A stretch of 64,000 nt of DNA from Absidia repens (GCA_002105175.1 MCGE01000014.1:744001-808000), one strand, 5' to 3'; counted from the stretch's first letter, positions 33,008 through 46,677 are shown. The notes: a model not told the origin generated them from the letters alone. Translations and numbers: made by a program.

Positions 33008-36000
33008 ATGTCTTTGGCTGACGGTAAGCAAATTTTTTTCTTGCTTTATTTTATTAAAAACACCATATATGCGATGAAGCTTTCAGCTAAACTAAATTTT
33101 TATTGCTCTTATTATGTGCAGTGTCTGGCCAGTTTAAGTACGTATTTGTTTATATCTCCCTTGTGACAACATATCTCGCACCGTACATTGATGACTAACG
33201 ATTTTATACTACTGTAGTTTTCCCAAAGAAGAAGAGAAGATTCTCGAATTCTGGCGCGAAATCGATGCCTTCAATGTATCATTGGAACTGAACAAAAACA
33301 AGAAACCTTTTACCTTCTTCGACGGTCCTCCTTTCGCTACTGGTTTACCTCATTACGGTCATTTGCTTGCTGGTACTATCAAGGTAAGACAACTGTCAAT
33401 GGAAAGTGAGAGTCGTGTGTAGCCTTTAATAAACTAACCACATTGCTTTTACTTTTTCTTTTCTCAAAAGGATATCGTTACCCGATATGCTCACAACACT
33501 GGACATCACGTCGAACGTCGCTTTGGTTGGGACACCCATGGTTTGCCTGTTGAATACGAAATTGACAAGAAGTTGGATATCAAGGTAAGATGATCGATAA
33601 GGAAAAATCCTACATGTGTACTTACTGATACTTAATTTTCATTGTATAGGGCAAGGACGATGTGATGAAAATGGGTATCGACAAATACAATGCGGAATGT
33701 CGTGCTATTGTGATGCGATACTCTTCTGAATGGAGAAAGACCGTTGAACGTATGGCTCGATGGATTGATTTTGACAATGATTACAAGACTTTGGATCCTC
33801 GCTTCATGGAATCTGTATGGTGGGTGTTCAAGCAACTCTTTGATAAAGATCAAGTGTATCGTGGCCAAAAGGTGATGCCTTACTCTACTGCCTGTCATAC
33901 ACCTCTCTCCAACTTTGAATCTTCTCAAAACTATAAAGATGTGAACGATCCTGCCAGTAAGTTGCCGTATTTTCCTTTTTTCTTTTCTGCAAACCCTAAT
34001 CCACCAGTATTGGTATCTCGACGTTTGACTCATTGCTTTTAATGTTTTTATGATATTTAGTTGTGGTCGGTTTCCCTTTAGTTGAAGACCCTACTACTCA
34101 GTTGCTCGCATGGACCACTACTCCCTGGACCCTTCCTTCTTGTATGGCTGTGTGTGTGCATCCTAACTTTGATTACGTCAAGATCAAGGACGAAGTTTCA
34201 GGCAACAACTACATTCTTTTGGAATCCCGTTTGACGATGCTCTACAAGGACCCCAAGAAGGCGAAATTCACCGTTTTGGATCGATACAAGGGTACTGATA
34301 TGAATGGATGGAAGTTTGAACCCATGTTCCCCTACTTTGCCAAGGAATTCGGTGACCAAGCCTTCAAAGTGATGGTCGATACTTATGTCACTGATGACTC
34401 TGGTACTGGTATTGTGCAAAATGCCCCTGCTTTTGGTGAAGACGATTACCGCGTGTGTGTTGCAAATGGTGTGATTACTGTGGATGGCAAACTTCCTTGT
34501 CCTATTGATGAAAAAGGATGCTTTACCGATGAAGTGACTGATTTTGCCGGCATGTACATCAAGGATGCTGACAAGTTGATCCAAAAAGATATGAAGCAAC
34601 GTGGACGTTTGATTGTGCAATCCCAATTCATGCATAGTTATCCCTTCTGCTGGCGTTCTGATACACCTTTGATCTACCGTGCCATTCCTGCTTGGTTCGT
34701 ACGTGTGCAACCTGTGGTGGACAAGATTTTGGCTTGCAACGACAAGATGACTTGGGTCCCTGGCTTTGTCCAAGAAAAGCGGTTTGCCAACTGGATCGCC
34801 AATGCTCGTGACTGGAACATCTCTCGTAACCGATACTGGGGTACTCCCATTCCTCTCTGGGTCAGTGATGACTACTCTGAAATTGTTGCTGTGGGCTCCA
34901 TCAAGGAATTGGAAGAACTTAGTGGTATTTCTCCCATCACCGACTTACATCGTGAAAGCATTGACAGCATCACCATTACTTCCAAGACAACTGGCAAGAC
35001 CCTCCGTCGTATTGAAGAAGTGTTTGATTGTTGGTTTGAATCTGGATCCATGCCCTACGCCCAGCAGCACTATCCCTTTGAAAATAAGGCCAAGTTCGAA
35101 TCGACTTTCCCTGCTGACTTTATTTCTGAAGGTATTGATCAAACCCGTGGCTGGTTCTATACTCTCTTGGTCCTCTCTACTCACTTGTTCAACGAACCTC
35201 CTGCGAAGAACGTTATTGCCAGTGGTTTGGTGTTGGCTGCCGATGGTAAAAAGATGAGCAAGCGTCTCAAGAATTATCCAGAACCTGGAATCATCATGGA
35301 CAAGTTTGGTTCTGATGCTCTCCGTCTCTACTTGATCAACTCACCTGTTGTCCGTGCTGAAACCCTCAAATTCAAGGAAGAAGGTGTCAAGGATGTCGTC
35401 TCTCGGGTATTTTTGCCATGGTACAACGCCTTCAAATTCTTTGTCACTCAAACAGCGGTTGTCAAGAAAGAATTTGGATTTGACTTTATGTATGATCATG
35501 ACATCAAGAAATCAACCAATGTGATGGATCGCTGGATTTTGGCCAGTTGTCAATCTTTGATCAAGTTTATTCGTGAAGAAATGGATGCTTACCGCTTGTA
35601 CACTGTGGTTCCTCGTCTTCTGCAATTGGTCGATCAATTAACAAACTGGTATGTTCGATTCAACCGTAAGCGTCTCAAGGGTGAAAATGGTGTGGATGAT
35701 GCCAAGCAAGCTTTGAATACCTTGTTTGAAGTTTTGTATACATTGTGTAAGACTATGGTAAGCTTTTCTCTTGTTTTTTAATTATATTTATGGGAAATTT
35801 ATACTGACGTGATTATTTTTATTCATAGGCGCCCTTCACTCCTTACTTGACTGAAAACATGTACCAAACTCTCAAAAAGTTCCTTCCTAAGGATCCTTCT
35901 GTTGTTGATGATCGTTCCATCCACTTTTTGGACTTCCCTACCGTTCGTGAAGAATACTTTGATCCTGAAATTGAGCGCTCTGTTGGCCGTATGCAAGCCG

Positions 36001-36803
36001 TCATCGATTTGGGTCGTACTATCCGTGAACGCAAAACCATCTCGTTAAAGGTAAATTATATATGCTCTATAGACGCGATGGAATTGGATGCTCATTCATG
36101 ATTATTATTATTTTATTCCGTACAGAATCCTTTGAAGCAACTGGTCGTGATCCATAGCGATCCCCAATACCACGCGGACATTAAGGCTTTGGAATCTTAC
36201 GTTTTGGAGGAGTTGAATTTACGTGAAATTGTGGTGACTGCTGAAGAATCCAAGTTTGGTGTGAAATACCGTGCGGAAGCTGACCTCAAGGTACTTGGCC
36301 AAAAGCTCAAGAAGGATGCCATGAAGGTGAAGAAGGCGCTCCCTGATTTGACCGAAGACGATGTCAAGGCATTTATTGAAAGCAAGACTATGACGGTGGC
36401 TGGTATCACTGTGACGAACGAAGATATCAATGTGGTGCGCTTCTTTGCCCCTGATGCTGAAATTCAATACGAAACAAACACCGATCGTGAAGTGTTGGTC
36501 TTGTTGGATGTCAAGTCTTACCCTGAATTGGAACAAGAAGGTCTTGCTCGGGAAGTCATCAACCGTGTCCAACGTTTGCGTAAGAAGGCTGGATTGTTGC
36601 CTACCGATGACATTCAAATGTATTACCGTATCAAGTCTGATACCACCAACCTTGAAAACGTTATTGCGTCTCACCCTGCTGTTGCCAAGGCCCTCAAGAA
36701 ATCCATTGTCAATGCTGACTCCCTGACACAAGGAGCTGAAATCATCACTGAAGAAACTCAAGATGTGAATGGTACTAGCTTTGATCTTATCTTTAGCAAA
36801 TAA
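33008..36803 (+). CDS. ILS1: Isoleucyl-tRNA synthetase, cytosolic
   Basis: Eight exons: 33008..33023, 33122..33137, 33218..33383, 33471..33584, 33650..33956, 34061..35757, 35829..36050, 36126..36803; 1071 aa, the usual cytosolic size. HIGH-like motif PHYGHLLAG (about 58), KMSKR in [13 protein letters not shown] (about 604), CP1 editing domain with [16 protein letters not shown] and [19 protein letters not shown], and [13 protein letters not shown]. The anticodon-binding and C-terminal regions are complete. It charges tRNA-Ile. Codon choice (AAG, GGT, GTC, CGT, TTC) is clearly more biased than in neighbours, as expected for strong expression. Exons 1 and 2 are both 16 nt, but the conserved [12 protein letters not shown] start of exon 3 requires upstream codons and these fit in phase. 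Confidence 0.97.
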
Positions 36804-37049
36804 GTTGGACATCATTGTTGTTGTTTTGGACAAGGTGGATAGTCTAGTATATATATTTTTTTATTTTATTTTTTTATTTACTTCGTAATAGAACAGTTTA
36901 TATAGTAGTGGTAGTAGTAGTAGTATAGTACCTTTTTTTATTTTTTTTGGTTACCTGTCAAATAAAAAATCCGAATATATTTTTAATTTTTGAAAGTCAG
37001 TCCCTTCTTTTTTTTTACCCTTTTTATTTTCTTTGTCGAACAGCAAAGC

Positions 37050-39483
37050 ATGTTTGCTTGCAAACATATCCACCGTCATGTATCTTCTTCACAGCTATGG
37101 TAGGCACATACATTTGTCGACGTATACCTCGCTAATGATCTTTTTTTTGTAATGAATTTAGGTATCAAACATGCTCACGTAGATTATTCTTCACGTCAAT
37201 AAAATCTGCGTTATCACCGTGAGTTTTCTCTTTTCGTTTAGTGTTTTGTCTGTCCTTGCGAAATGGAAACTATGTTACTCTACTAATCAAAATGTTTTAT
37301 TATATATAGTAAACTACGCCCTCCTCAACCAAAGAAAGTTCCTGATACTCAAACACACAACGGCATACAGCGTCAAGATCCTTTTTCGTGGATGGAGAAC
37401 CTGAGTGATCCTGTAAGTAAATCATATCGTGGACTATAAATCGCAATAGATCGATATATGAGCAGCGTACTAAATAGAATGTGTGATGACGGATGGCCTT
37501 TTATATTTTGTGTAGCATTTGCCATCTTACATTCAAGCTGAAAACGAGTATGTTTTACTCTATGGTAATATTGTTGAAAACTATACTGACCAACCTTCTT
37601 TTTTTAGTTATTGTCGAAGATTCATGCGCCAACATCGATTTCTTTACCGCGTGGTCCTTCAGGTACAGTAGGCTGGGAACTTATGCGTACTACAATACCC
37701 CGTTTTGACTTTTTAATTTTTTTTTTTAGGAAATGAAACAAAAATTGTCAACGCCCAATACTGCAGGTCCTTTGAAGACAGTTTCCCATGGTTTTGAATA
37801 CTATACAACAACCTCGCCTTATGGCTTGATCTATTTACGAAAACCCCTCGGACAAGGAAGGCATGCGCCTGAAGTAAGGTTTTGATCTTGGCGTTGGGGA
37901 AGTGATGGAGAGACTGGTACAATACTGATTTTTTTTTTTTTTTTTTTTTGGTACATTATAGCAAGTACTTTTGAACTCTGGTTTCCTTCGATCACTGAAC
38001 ACATCCATTCGTAAAGTTTTATTGTCACCAGATCATTCAATTTTTGCATACAATACCGAACGGGAGGGGATGGAATATGGAGATTTGCACTTCAAAGACC
38101 TGAATAATCGTGTGGAGTGGATGGTAAGCAAAAAAATCACGATAGTATTTATAAATTTAATCACAAAGGTATTGACTTTTGTTTTTACATAGGACGAAAC
38201 TTTGTATGATGTCTTCAATTTCGTCTGGGCCAACGATCAAACCGTATTTTACACAATGGCCAACGCTCAGCTTCGTCCTTGCAAGGTAAAGACAAAGAGA
38301 ATGATTGTTATTATTGATTAGCTTATTACTCACTAATCCTTGGATTGGATCAGGTATATGCACATAGGATCGGGACCGAACAAACAGAGGATATTCTGAT
38401 TTATGAAGAAACTGATAATACAGCGTTTGTTGATATAACATGCACAAAAGACTCGGTAAGAAAAAAAGGAGTAGAAAAATATGTCGGCTATGGCGTTAAT
38501 ATGGCCTCTTTTATACAGAAATACATCACCATTAACAGCAACTCACTCTCGTCTTCTGAAATCCGCGTGATTGCTGCTTCATTTGTACCTGGCGCAAATC
38601 AAAACCATGCCCCTCCGCCGCTTTTACTTATTGAGCCCCGGCAACCTGGTCTGGAATACTATGTCGATCATCACAATGTAAGACACAGACCCTCCTCTTC
38701 TCAATACTGGACAACGATTTTTCTAACTCTGGTATATCTTTTGTTATTAGGACTCTTTTTATATTTTGACGAATGTTGATGGGGCGGTGAACTTCAAATT
38801 GGTGAAGGCGCCAGATGGAAAGACAAGTAGAAACCACTGGAAGGACATTATTACCATGGGCTCGACCGAAAAAATCGAAGATGTGGACCTCTTCCAGGTT
38901 AGTATATTTATAGATCAACCTTAATGGGATTGACGCAATGTTTGTCTTTTTTTTTTGCCACAGAATCATATTGTTATTTATGGACGTCGGGATGGTTTGC
39001 CTGTCATATTATGCCACGATTTGATACAACAAGAAACCCATCAAGTCACACTGCCTATTGATTTTTGCGTGATTACCCCTGGATCCAATTTGGTAAGTAC
39101 AAACGACACCCTTAAAGCTGTAGAATGAAGGGTCACTGATATTGGTTTATTATTTATTTTTTGCAGGAATTCAATACTGATATATTTCGATTCTCTGTGA
39201 CATCACCGTTCATGCACGAATCAACGTATGAGTATGACATGCAAAAACGAACGCTCTATCCTGTCCGTGTACAACCTATTCGACGTAAGTTTTTTTTTTA
39301 TGAAAGGACTATAATATCGCGGATTTCGCTTCTAACCATGCTTTGTTTTTAGGCTTCAACGAGAAAAAGTATACATGTACTCAAACTCATGTGACTTCCC
39401 ATGACAAGAAATCTATTCCAGTAACCTTGATTCATCAAAAAGAAATGAAAAAGAATGGAAGGTACAATGTGCTCCACATCATC

Positions 39484-39519
<36 letters not shown>

Positions 39520-40341
39520 CTTTTTTTATCATAGGAACCCTGTGCTGATGCGATCTTATGGTGCTTATGGCGTTACCACTGATCCTGAGTTTAGAATTGA
39601 ACATTTCCCTCTCTTGGAACGAGGCTGGGTGATCGCCTTGGCTCATGTTCGGTAAAAAAACTAGCAAAAGAGAAAAAAGGGGTATATAGCGATCTCTAAA
39701 TTCTGCACTTACTATATTTTAGCGGTGGAAGTGAACTTGGCCGAGATTGGTATGACGATGGAAAATTGGATAGGAAGATCAACAGTTTCAAGGACTTTAT
39801 CTCTGTGGCGGATCATTTGGTAGACAGTAAGATTTCATCCCCCGAGACAATGGCGGCAATGGGTACTAGTGCCGGCGGACTCTTGGTGGGTGGTATGGCA
39901 CATATGCGACCTGATCTCTTCAAGGCGTTAGTTCTCCGTGTTCCCTTTGTAGACCCTCTCTCCTCTATGTTGAATCCCGACTTACCTTTGACGCAGGTGG
40001 AATACCCTGAATGGGGCAATCCTTCCAACGATCCCAAAGCTTATGAATGGATCAAGGACTATTCTCCTTATGAAAATGTAGGCATCAAGAAGACTGGTAG
40101 TGAATGTGGACCTTCAATTTATTTGACGGCAGGCATGAAGGATCAACGGGTGAATTATTGGCAGCCTTTGAAATTTATGGCGCGGTTGCGTGATGTGTTT
40201 GGTCAACAACAAGATAGAGCCTTGCTACTCAAGGTGGATTTGGACCGTGGACATTTTGGTGGGCACTCAGAACAAGAAGCTCGGTTGTCAGAAGCGGCGG
40301 AACAGGTCACCTTCTTGATTACTCAAGTTCAAAAATCTTAG
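37050..40341 (+). CDS. S9A serine peptidase, oligopeptidase B-like, possible mitochondrial presequence
   Basis: Sixteen exons: 37050..37099, 37162..37218, 37310..37412, 37516..37547, 37608..37662, 37730..37873, 37962..38123, 38193..38285, 38354..38455, 38519..38677, 38751..38897, 38964..39092, 39167..39284, 39353..39461, 39535..39651, 39723..40341; 731 aa, in phase throughout. A beta-propeller domain (about 70-440) precedes the hydrolase domain with nucleophile GTSAGG (Ser near 572), Asp in KDQRVNYWQP (about 665) and His in DRGHFGGH (about 702). RGGSELGRDWYDDGKL precedes the catalytic serine, as in oligopeptidase B/prolyl oligopeptidase. OpdB cleaves short peptides after basic residues. The first 50 residues are rich in Arg, Ser and His with no acidic residue up to about 35, which suggests organelle targeting. 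AATAAA at 40419-40424. Confidence 0.9.
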
Positions 40342-40969
40342 TTTAGTCCCCCCCTTCCTACTCCTCCCATTTGATTAGATTAGTTGTTAGATAAATTAGC
40401 AACATGTATATTTTCCCAAATAAAATCCCTTTAACTACCATGATGAAAGCTTTTTTGTCATTTGAAATAGCTGTGTGATGAATGTTTTTAGTAATTGTTA
40501 ATGGGATGGCTGACATTTAGAAACTTATCTTATATGATGAGACAAATACAGTAGTAAATTTTGTAATACGTACTCCCCGTCCATCGATTTACTTGGTTTT
40601 AAAATTACCTTTATTTACCAATACTATGGCGTAGCTCAGTAAGAACGTAAAATAGACCTTAATTGCAATATTGAATTCCAACCCATTCTCATGATTTCAA
40701 AAAAAAAAAAAAAAAAAAACGGGATAGATATAAACTGTATGTCAAATCCAGAGGGGATTACATTCACGGCGCGATCTAGGTTGATTGATATGAATCATAG
40801 AGCGGAAAGATGGTTTCATACCAAGTGACCTAGAACTGTCAACCAGTCTTTAAGGCTCGGATGGGAGGGGGATAAGTAAACTTATATAAGCTAGGGAGTA
40901 GCGTGATGAAATAGAGAATATGTGTTTGAAAGGACTACTACAGAACATCAACAATAGTTATACTGTTAC
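40342..40969. other. Intergenic after the oligopeptidase gene
   Basis: Poly(A) signal at 40419 and an A20 run near 40700. No gene. Confidence 0.4.
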
Positions 40970-41650
40970 AATCCGATGGGACATAGGATGGTTAATAAAA
41001 GAACATTTTTTATTGAAGAATAATAGCAGATACTAAAAGTAAAAACGACGGGCTTATTGTAACAAGGGATTTAATTGAGGAAGTATAAGGGATAGTAAGA
41101 TGAGATTTGAAGAATGTTCAACACTATTATGTAGGACGATTGTAAGAAAAAATTAATACTTTGTATTGTACAAGGCATTAGAAAGATGAAAAGGACATCT
41201 CTTATTGAAGCATAAGGCAACCAATTCCAGTCAAAGGAATGATCGTGGTAAAAAAGGAATCTATTGCTCATGACATGAAGAGAGATCATTAAGACATTTT
41301 TCATTGAAGCATGTAAAAAAAGACATATTTTATTTAAATGTAGACACAAACTATGACAAACTAACATTAAACTAAGCTAATGAAGTCTCCAAAAAGCCAA
41401 CAAATGGTTGTCCCAAATCCTGAATCCAAAATGAAAGGGTTTGCCCATGCAACTTGTAATCCCTAATCTGAAACCCCTTCTAAACTAGCCCTGATATCAT
41501 TCTAAGTCCAACATAACCTCATTGAAGTTGAATGATGAAAAAAAAAAAAAAAAATCAAAAAGAAAAAAATGAAAAAGACGGGAGAGAGAATCAAGTACTT
41601 CACGTGGGCGGGTTTTGAAATGTTTTTTTGTGCTGGTTGTGAATATTAAG
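40970..41650 (+). repeat. Dispersed repeat copy E
   Basis: Same architecture as copy D. 'attgaag' words are at about 41010, 41201 and 41303, then 'acatgaagagagatcattaaga', 'aaactaagctaatgaag', the core CAAAATGAAAGGGTTTGCCCATGCA (about 41428-41450), 'tagccctgat.tcattctaa', a poly(A) run, and 'cacgtgggcggg.tttgaaatg' near 41600-41622. No reading frame. Confidence 0.68.
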
Positions 41651-43408
41651 AGACGGCCATGGTGAATGAATAAGAAAATAAGAATGGATAAATACATTAA
41701 AGCAATAAGCAACGATGGGAGGATAAAAATGTTGTAGTTGAAGTTCATTGGAAAGTTTTGAGGAGAAAGCATTTGTACAATCACACTCGATATAGACCAG
41801 ATTTTCTCAGATACTGTCACACGGTCCATCCAGTAGATACTTTTTTTTTTTTAGCACCATCACATTTTTGATTAATGGCGGCGGTTTTTGTGCTTCAGTA
41901 ACAAACGCGTCTACATTATTTATTATACCTTCTGCTATATATTAAATGCTTTTTGGGATTGTACTTTTAGGTTAGAGCTGACCATTCAACTGAACTCCCA
42001 ATAATTTCCTTGTTAGTTTCCCACATACTACCTTCAATAGATCCTTCCATTAGATCTCTTGTGACAATGTACATTTCGCCTTTAGTTTAGCACCTATCAA
42101 TATACTTCAATAAAATATTCCTTCTTATTAGCTAACTATTCTTTGACGCTTATGATGGTGAAAAATGTCGTTATTATTTATCTTTTCTGAGTGCCCTATC
42201 GAGCACCTGCTTTCTAGCTCATCTAGTATGCATAATATGCCATTCTTTTATTGGCTTTCACCTTCCCCCTTGTCTACCTGCAGTATTGTAGTATATGTAC
42301 TGTGTTGTACATTACTCTACTGTAAATCTTTTTCTGGCATTTTCGTCTTGACCATATATTTTTCTTTCATTTTGTGAGACACATTTACAGTAAACACCCA
42401 TTAAATATCGGTGGACACAGTGTTTTACTGCGTTAGCCAAATCACGGAGATGTTTTTAATTTGCGCAAGTTATTTCTAAGTATGGTAGCGATGGGATAAA
42501 AATGTCCTGATGATTTGACTACTAAATTCATTGATTTCTTTTCTCATTAAACCCTATGATAGGTTTTGTCATTGAAAAGGTAAACATGAACATTTCTTGG
42601 AATATTCAGCAATATTCAATCAATGCCATGTCAACTTTGATGGACTCTTTGTCTTCATCATTTTCTTTCTCTCCTTCAATGACTATTTAATCACGTAATT
42701 AAGAGTGATTCATATTGTGTTGAAAGGAATAGTAATTGTCGCCAGATCTAATGCAGTTTTCACGTATACCTGCCACACGATCAAAAGAATACCATGTAAT
42801 TCATACCCCGATTGGCAAGAATAGACTTTGGGAAACTGGTATTATTCTTAATGCGAGGACTTACTGAAGTACTGTACGTAGAAGAACTTGAGCGCTCCAT
42901 CATAGTCAGTTAAACATAAAATATATAAATATATCATAGTAGTTATGTATAGTGACTAAGGTCAAAAATGCAAAAACTGACAAGGATAAAGGTGTTGCTG
43001 CTATTACTTCCTCGGGAATAATGTTGCTCAGCTAATGATGACAGTTAAATGACGATTTTTGCCGAATATGGAATAGTAATGAGTAGAGCGCATTTTCATA
43101 GTTGTTAACAGCCTTATAATTTGTAAACGAATCATTACTAAATACAGGACGATCCACAGTGAATCATCTTTGGGCATCATGCAGGACTACAAATACTTAA
43201 GGTGAATGCACTGGGCATTTACCAGTAATAAAAAGTAAGTCGGGAAGATTTTTTCGATCGTCACACAGGAAAAAATCCATTACCCTTTTGATCGGCCTTT
43301 AGTCTTTCTTATTCTCCCCTTTCTTTTTTCCCCAACTTTTGACTTTTGAAAACAAACTTTACGCCATTTTCACCTTTCCCCTCGACACTATAGACATATA
43401 TAAAAAAT
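41651..43408. other. Long intergenic stretch without recognisable genes
   Basis: 1.76 kb, AT-rich. Around 41960-42140, 'tacttcaataaaatattcctt' in the reverse direction resembles the 'ttttattgaag' words of the repeats and may be a decayed fragment. No open frame with family resemblance; nothing tRNA-like. The last 150 bp are the promoter of the GSKIP-like gene. Confidence 0.4.
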
Positions 43409-44160
43409 ATGAGATTTAGCTCACTCACCGAAGAACTTAACTCAATCACCAAAGACTATGATTATGGAATAGTACCAGGATCAGCCGCCGTTTTTGTCAA
43501 GGATGAAATCATGGGAATTGGACGCTTAGATTTGACTTTACTGGAAGGTGTTATTGTCGTGATTGAATTATCTGATCAAGGTTACCATGTAAATCATTTT
43601 TTTTAAAAAAAAAAATCTTGCAACCCATCAAGCAACTTACCAGTTTGATCTTGTATTAGATTGCTTCTTCCTCTCCTTTATCGAATGACCCTGCAACCTT
43701 GGCGGCTGCGGAGCAGGTGCAATCGTGCGTGGACCGGCAGATTTTTGAAACAATGGAAAATCTACTTATGACGGCGTCACCTCTTTTTCGTGAACGTTTC
43801 CAGTCGACGCTACATGACAAGCTTCACAAGGTACAGCAATTACAACTTCTCGAAGAACAGCAACATATAGGATTGGGCCAATCAATGGAAAATGATACTT
43901 TGATACCTACTCATTTGGGAACAACAACATCAACCGTACCACCATCAGACACAACAACTGCAAGAACGGGATCTTATGGACAACAGTCAATAGCAGCATC
44001 CTTATCATCATCCATGCCATCTTCATCACATAATTCATACGATGATCATTATACCAATGAATCAACGACCAACCTTTCATCATCGTCGTTTGATCACAAT
44101 ACCAACCCTACCCTGGATCAACAAGACTTGATGGACGAAATCAATCAATGGATTCATTAA
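43409..44160 (+). CDS. GSKIP-domain protein
   Basis: Exons: 43409..43588 and 43660..44160, 226 aa. Residues about 1-110 follow the GSKIP (DUF727) pattern: ELNSITKDYDYGI, LTLLEGVIVVIELSDQGYHI, and a C-terminal helix FETMENLLMTASPLFRERFQSTLHDKL that parallels the GSK3-binding helix of animal GSKIP (a TLSPAYRE-like segment). Animal GSKIP binds GSK3-beta and PKA-RII; the same fold caps the N-terminus of CLU proteins. A fungal role as a GSK3/PKA adaptor is inferred. The tail is Ser/Thr/Gln-rich and poorly conserved. AATAAA at 44317-44322. Confidence 0.78.
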
Positions 44161-44559
44161 CGTTATATATACACGATTCCGTACCCCGGCCCGTTTTCTA
44201 CTATTTTCTTCTTCTTTTAGGTGCCCTTGTTTTGCTCCCTTCATATCAGTTTAGTTTTACGGGTGTTTCTATATATAGCATTTAGCATATTAGTATAGTT
44301 GAATTCGGCTATTTCAAATAAAGATGAAAACATTTTACTTTTTTTTTTTTTGTATATTTGCTCATTCACACATGGATTAAATTATAGATATATGCTTGAA
44401 TGATGCACGTTTTTTATTAATGTATAATGAAGAAAACTATGATTTGTCATAAAATAATGATTTGTCAAAGGGGAGGATAGGAATGACTGATGAAAAAAAA
44501 AGTGTAGGTCGATTGGAGTAAAAATGCGTATGTAAAAAAAAGGGGGGGGGATGTATAAA
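44161..44559. other. Convergent 3' region, GSKIP-like / amino-acid transporter
   Basis: Contains AATAAA at 44317-44322 for the plus-strand gene and a G8 run near 44544. No gene. Confidence 0.45.
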
Positions 44560-45927
44560 CTAAATAAAACTCCAAACCGTTCCAACAACAGCCAATGCAA
44601 AGCAAATAAAGAAGAGTATCCACAAGACCAATTTTTCACCGGGTAACAAGCTAGGACCAAAGAGTGTCAGGTAGCAAATGATCGGGAACATTCCAGAAAT
44701 GATAAAAGAGAAGCAAGCACCCAATAGAGACATGATCCGATCAAATTCAGGCACGCAGTACGCCAGAAATACAACCAAACCGCTTACAAGGATCTTACCC
44801 AAGATGTTGATAGCTCGTCCCCGCCAAGTTTGCTTCTTGTACCACGCTTCTATTGATGGTTGACGTTCCAAGGCCAGCTCCCAACTAAGGTTCACGGGAT
44901 TCAATGTCAGCCCATATTTCGCAACAGGATTCAATGCAATCAACCAAACAGCCATTCGATTCAGCATTTGATTGTACTCGGGAACCAGCAACAGGTTTTG
45001 GGTAATCTAGAAAGATAAAACAAATGCGTATGAGTATTTGACATTATTCAATCACTACCTATATATTACTTCTTGCATAGTGTCCGGCCCAAACATCCTA
45101 TATCCAGTCACTGCCACCGTGAGATAGATCAATCCAGAGATCATGTAAGTCCAATCTACCATTTTTGTGTATTGTTTGGGATGTTGCATATCACGGTAAA
45201 TGGTGGCAAGGCAAGCATGTCCACAGAATCCAGCCATGATCAATCCGGTACTTTTGGGTAACGCCATCCACTTTGCAGGCCACCACGTTGTATCCTAAAA
45301 CAATATGGAAAAGCACATTAGTAACATTTATCACATGATCACAACTCTCTTTCTATTTACCGCTGGTTCGATCAATGATCCGGGACTGGTTGATTTTGTG
45401 AGCCCATCTGCTATAATAACCATGATGATGCAAACTGCGCTCATAATACCGATAAGGCTTGTGTAAGATAGATGACGTACAGGAAAGAAGAGCATAGGTG
45501 TGAGGATAATAAAAGAAACCACATTCATTAATAAAGAATGCCTACCGGGAAACAGAGAATCGAGTCCATCGCTAAGCAAAACAACCAGTGCAACACTTTT
45601 TAAAGAGGGGGGAGAGAGGTGAAGTATAGGTTAAGCAAATAGATCAAAACTCTAATCTTGTCTTTTTTAACTCGGGGAGTTTACCTGCAAGTAATCAATT
45701 CAGTCAAAAACAAGGCTGAGACGACAAAGCGACCACGATTGCCGAAAGCATTGTAAGCAATATCACCATAAGTAAAAGAGTCAGGATACGCTTGTAAACA
45801 TCTTCCCAGAAGTTTGGCAGTATAATTTGTCAGTCCCAGACAAAAACCAAATGTAACCATTCCAAGATCCAGCCAGCATGCTGAAAAAGGGGAAAGAAGG
45901 TATGGAATAGGAGGTTAAAAAACATCG

Positions 45928-45962
<35 letters not shown>

Positions 45963-46677
45963 TTACATACCTTAAATCCGAGTGGTAAAGCCAAGATACC
46001 CACACCAACCAAGATATTGATGGAATTAAACACAGATTGTACGAAATTGGATTTAAGGTGGTGTTGTTGATGATGTCGATCTGAAGAATCTTGATATGTA
46101 TCGGCTATGGTTGAGATACGACTTTGGTTGGAAGATATTTTGGTCAATGGCGGATGATCAATAAGTAAAGCAGTTCGTTCGTCATGGAGAGGTCCTATGG
46201 AGTTCCGTTTGTATCTATAAATAAATGATGCCGTTCATATAATCAATATATTCATATTTTATTTTATTTTGACACATATCTACATATTCTGCTCTCGACT
46301 TACGAAGAGCTGGATCCAATAGATTCCCGATCATCAGTAGTGTCAACCTATCACCGCAAAATTTTGAGTTAAAAGAGTTACTGGTTAGTACCACGGTCTG
46401 CGCCAGGAAATATGCACAAGCTTACCAAGTTGATTTTGTCAGACGGACTAGATACATTCACGTTTTCAGCCATGTACATGAGGGAAGTTCGAGAGCAGCT
46501 ACCAACAAATGAGCCTATTCTTTCCGAGAAGGATGAAACCGTATGTGCTTCCAAAGTGTTCGCGGTGGTATTGTCTACATCAGTAATGGAAGTGTTTTGG
46601 CTGGGGGATCGTTGAGAAGGATGTAGGTTTGGTATAAAATGAGTTTCACCTCTTTCATAATTGGAAGGAATATTCAT
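44560..46677 (-). CDS. Vacuolar-type amino-acid transporter (AVT/AAAP family), with one apparent frameshift
   Basis: Exons: complement(44560..45006, 45070..45294, 45361..45595, 45685..45880, 45971..46214, 46304..46347, 46426..46677); about 547 aa if the frame is continuous. A long hydrophilic N-terminus (about 1-165) precedes roughly eleven membrane helices, beginning VFNSINILVGVGILALPLGFK, the conserved AAAP helix 1. FCGHACLATIYRDMQHP and GYRMFGPDTMQE match AVT transporters, which move neutral amino acids across the vacuolar membrane. After HAGWIL the conserved frame (MVTFGFCLGLTNYTAKLL) is offset by one base at 45861-45863; all exon junctions are otherwise in phase and the sum is 1643 nt, one short. 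The exon 4 to 5 acceptor is AAAAAG, an unusual type. Confidence 0.85.
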
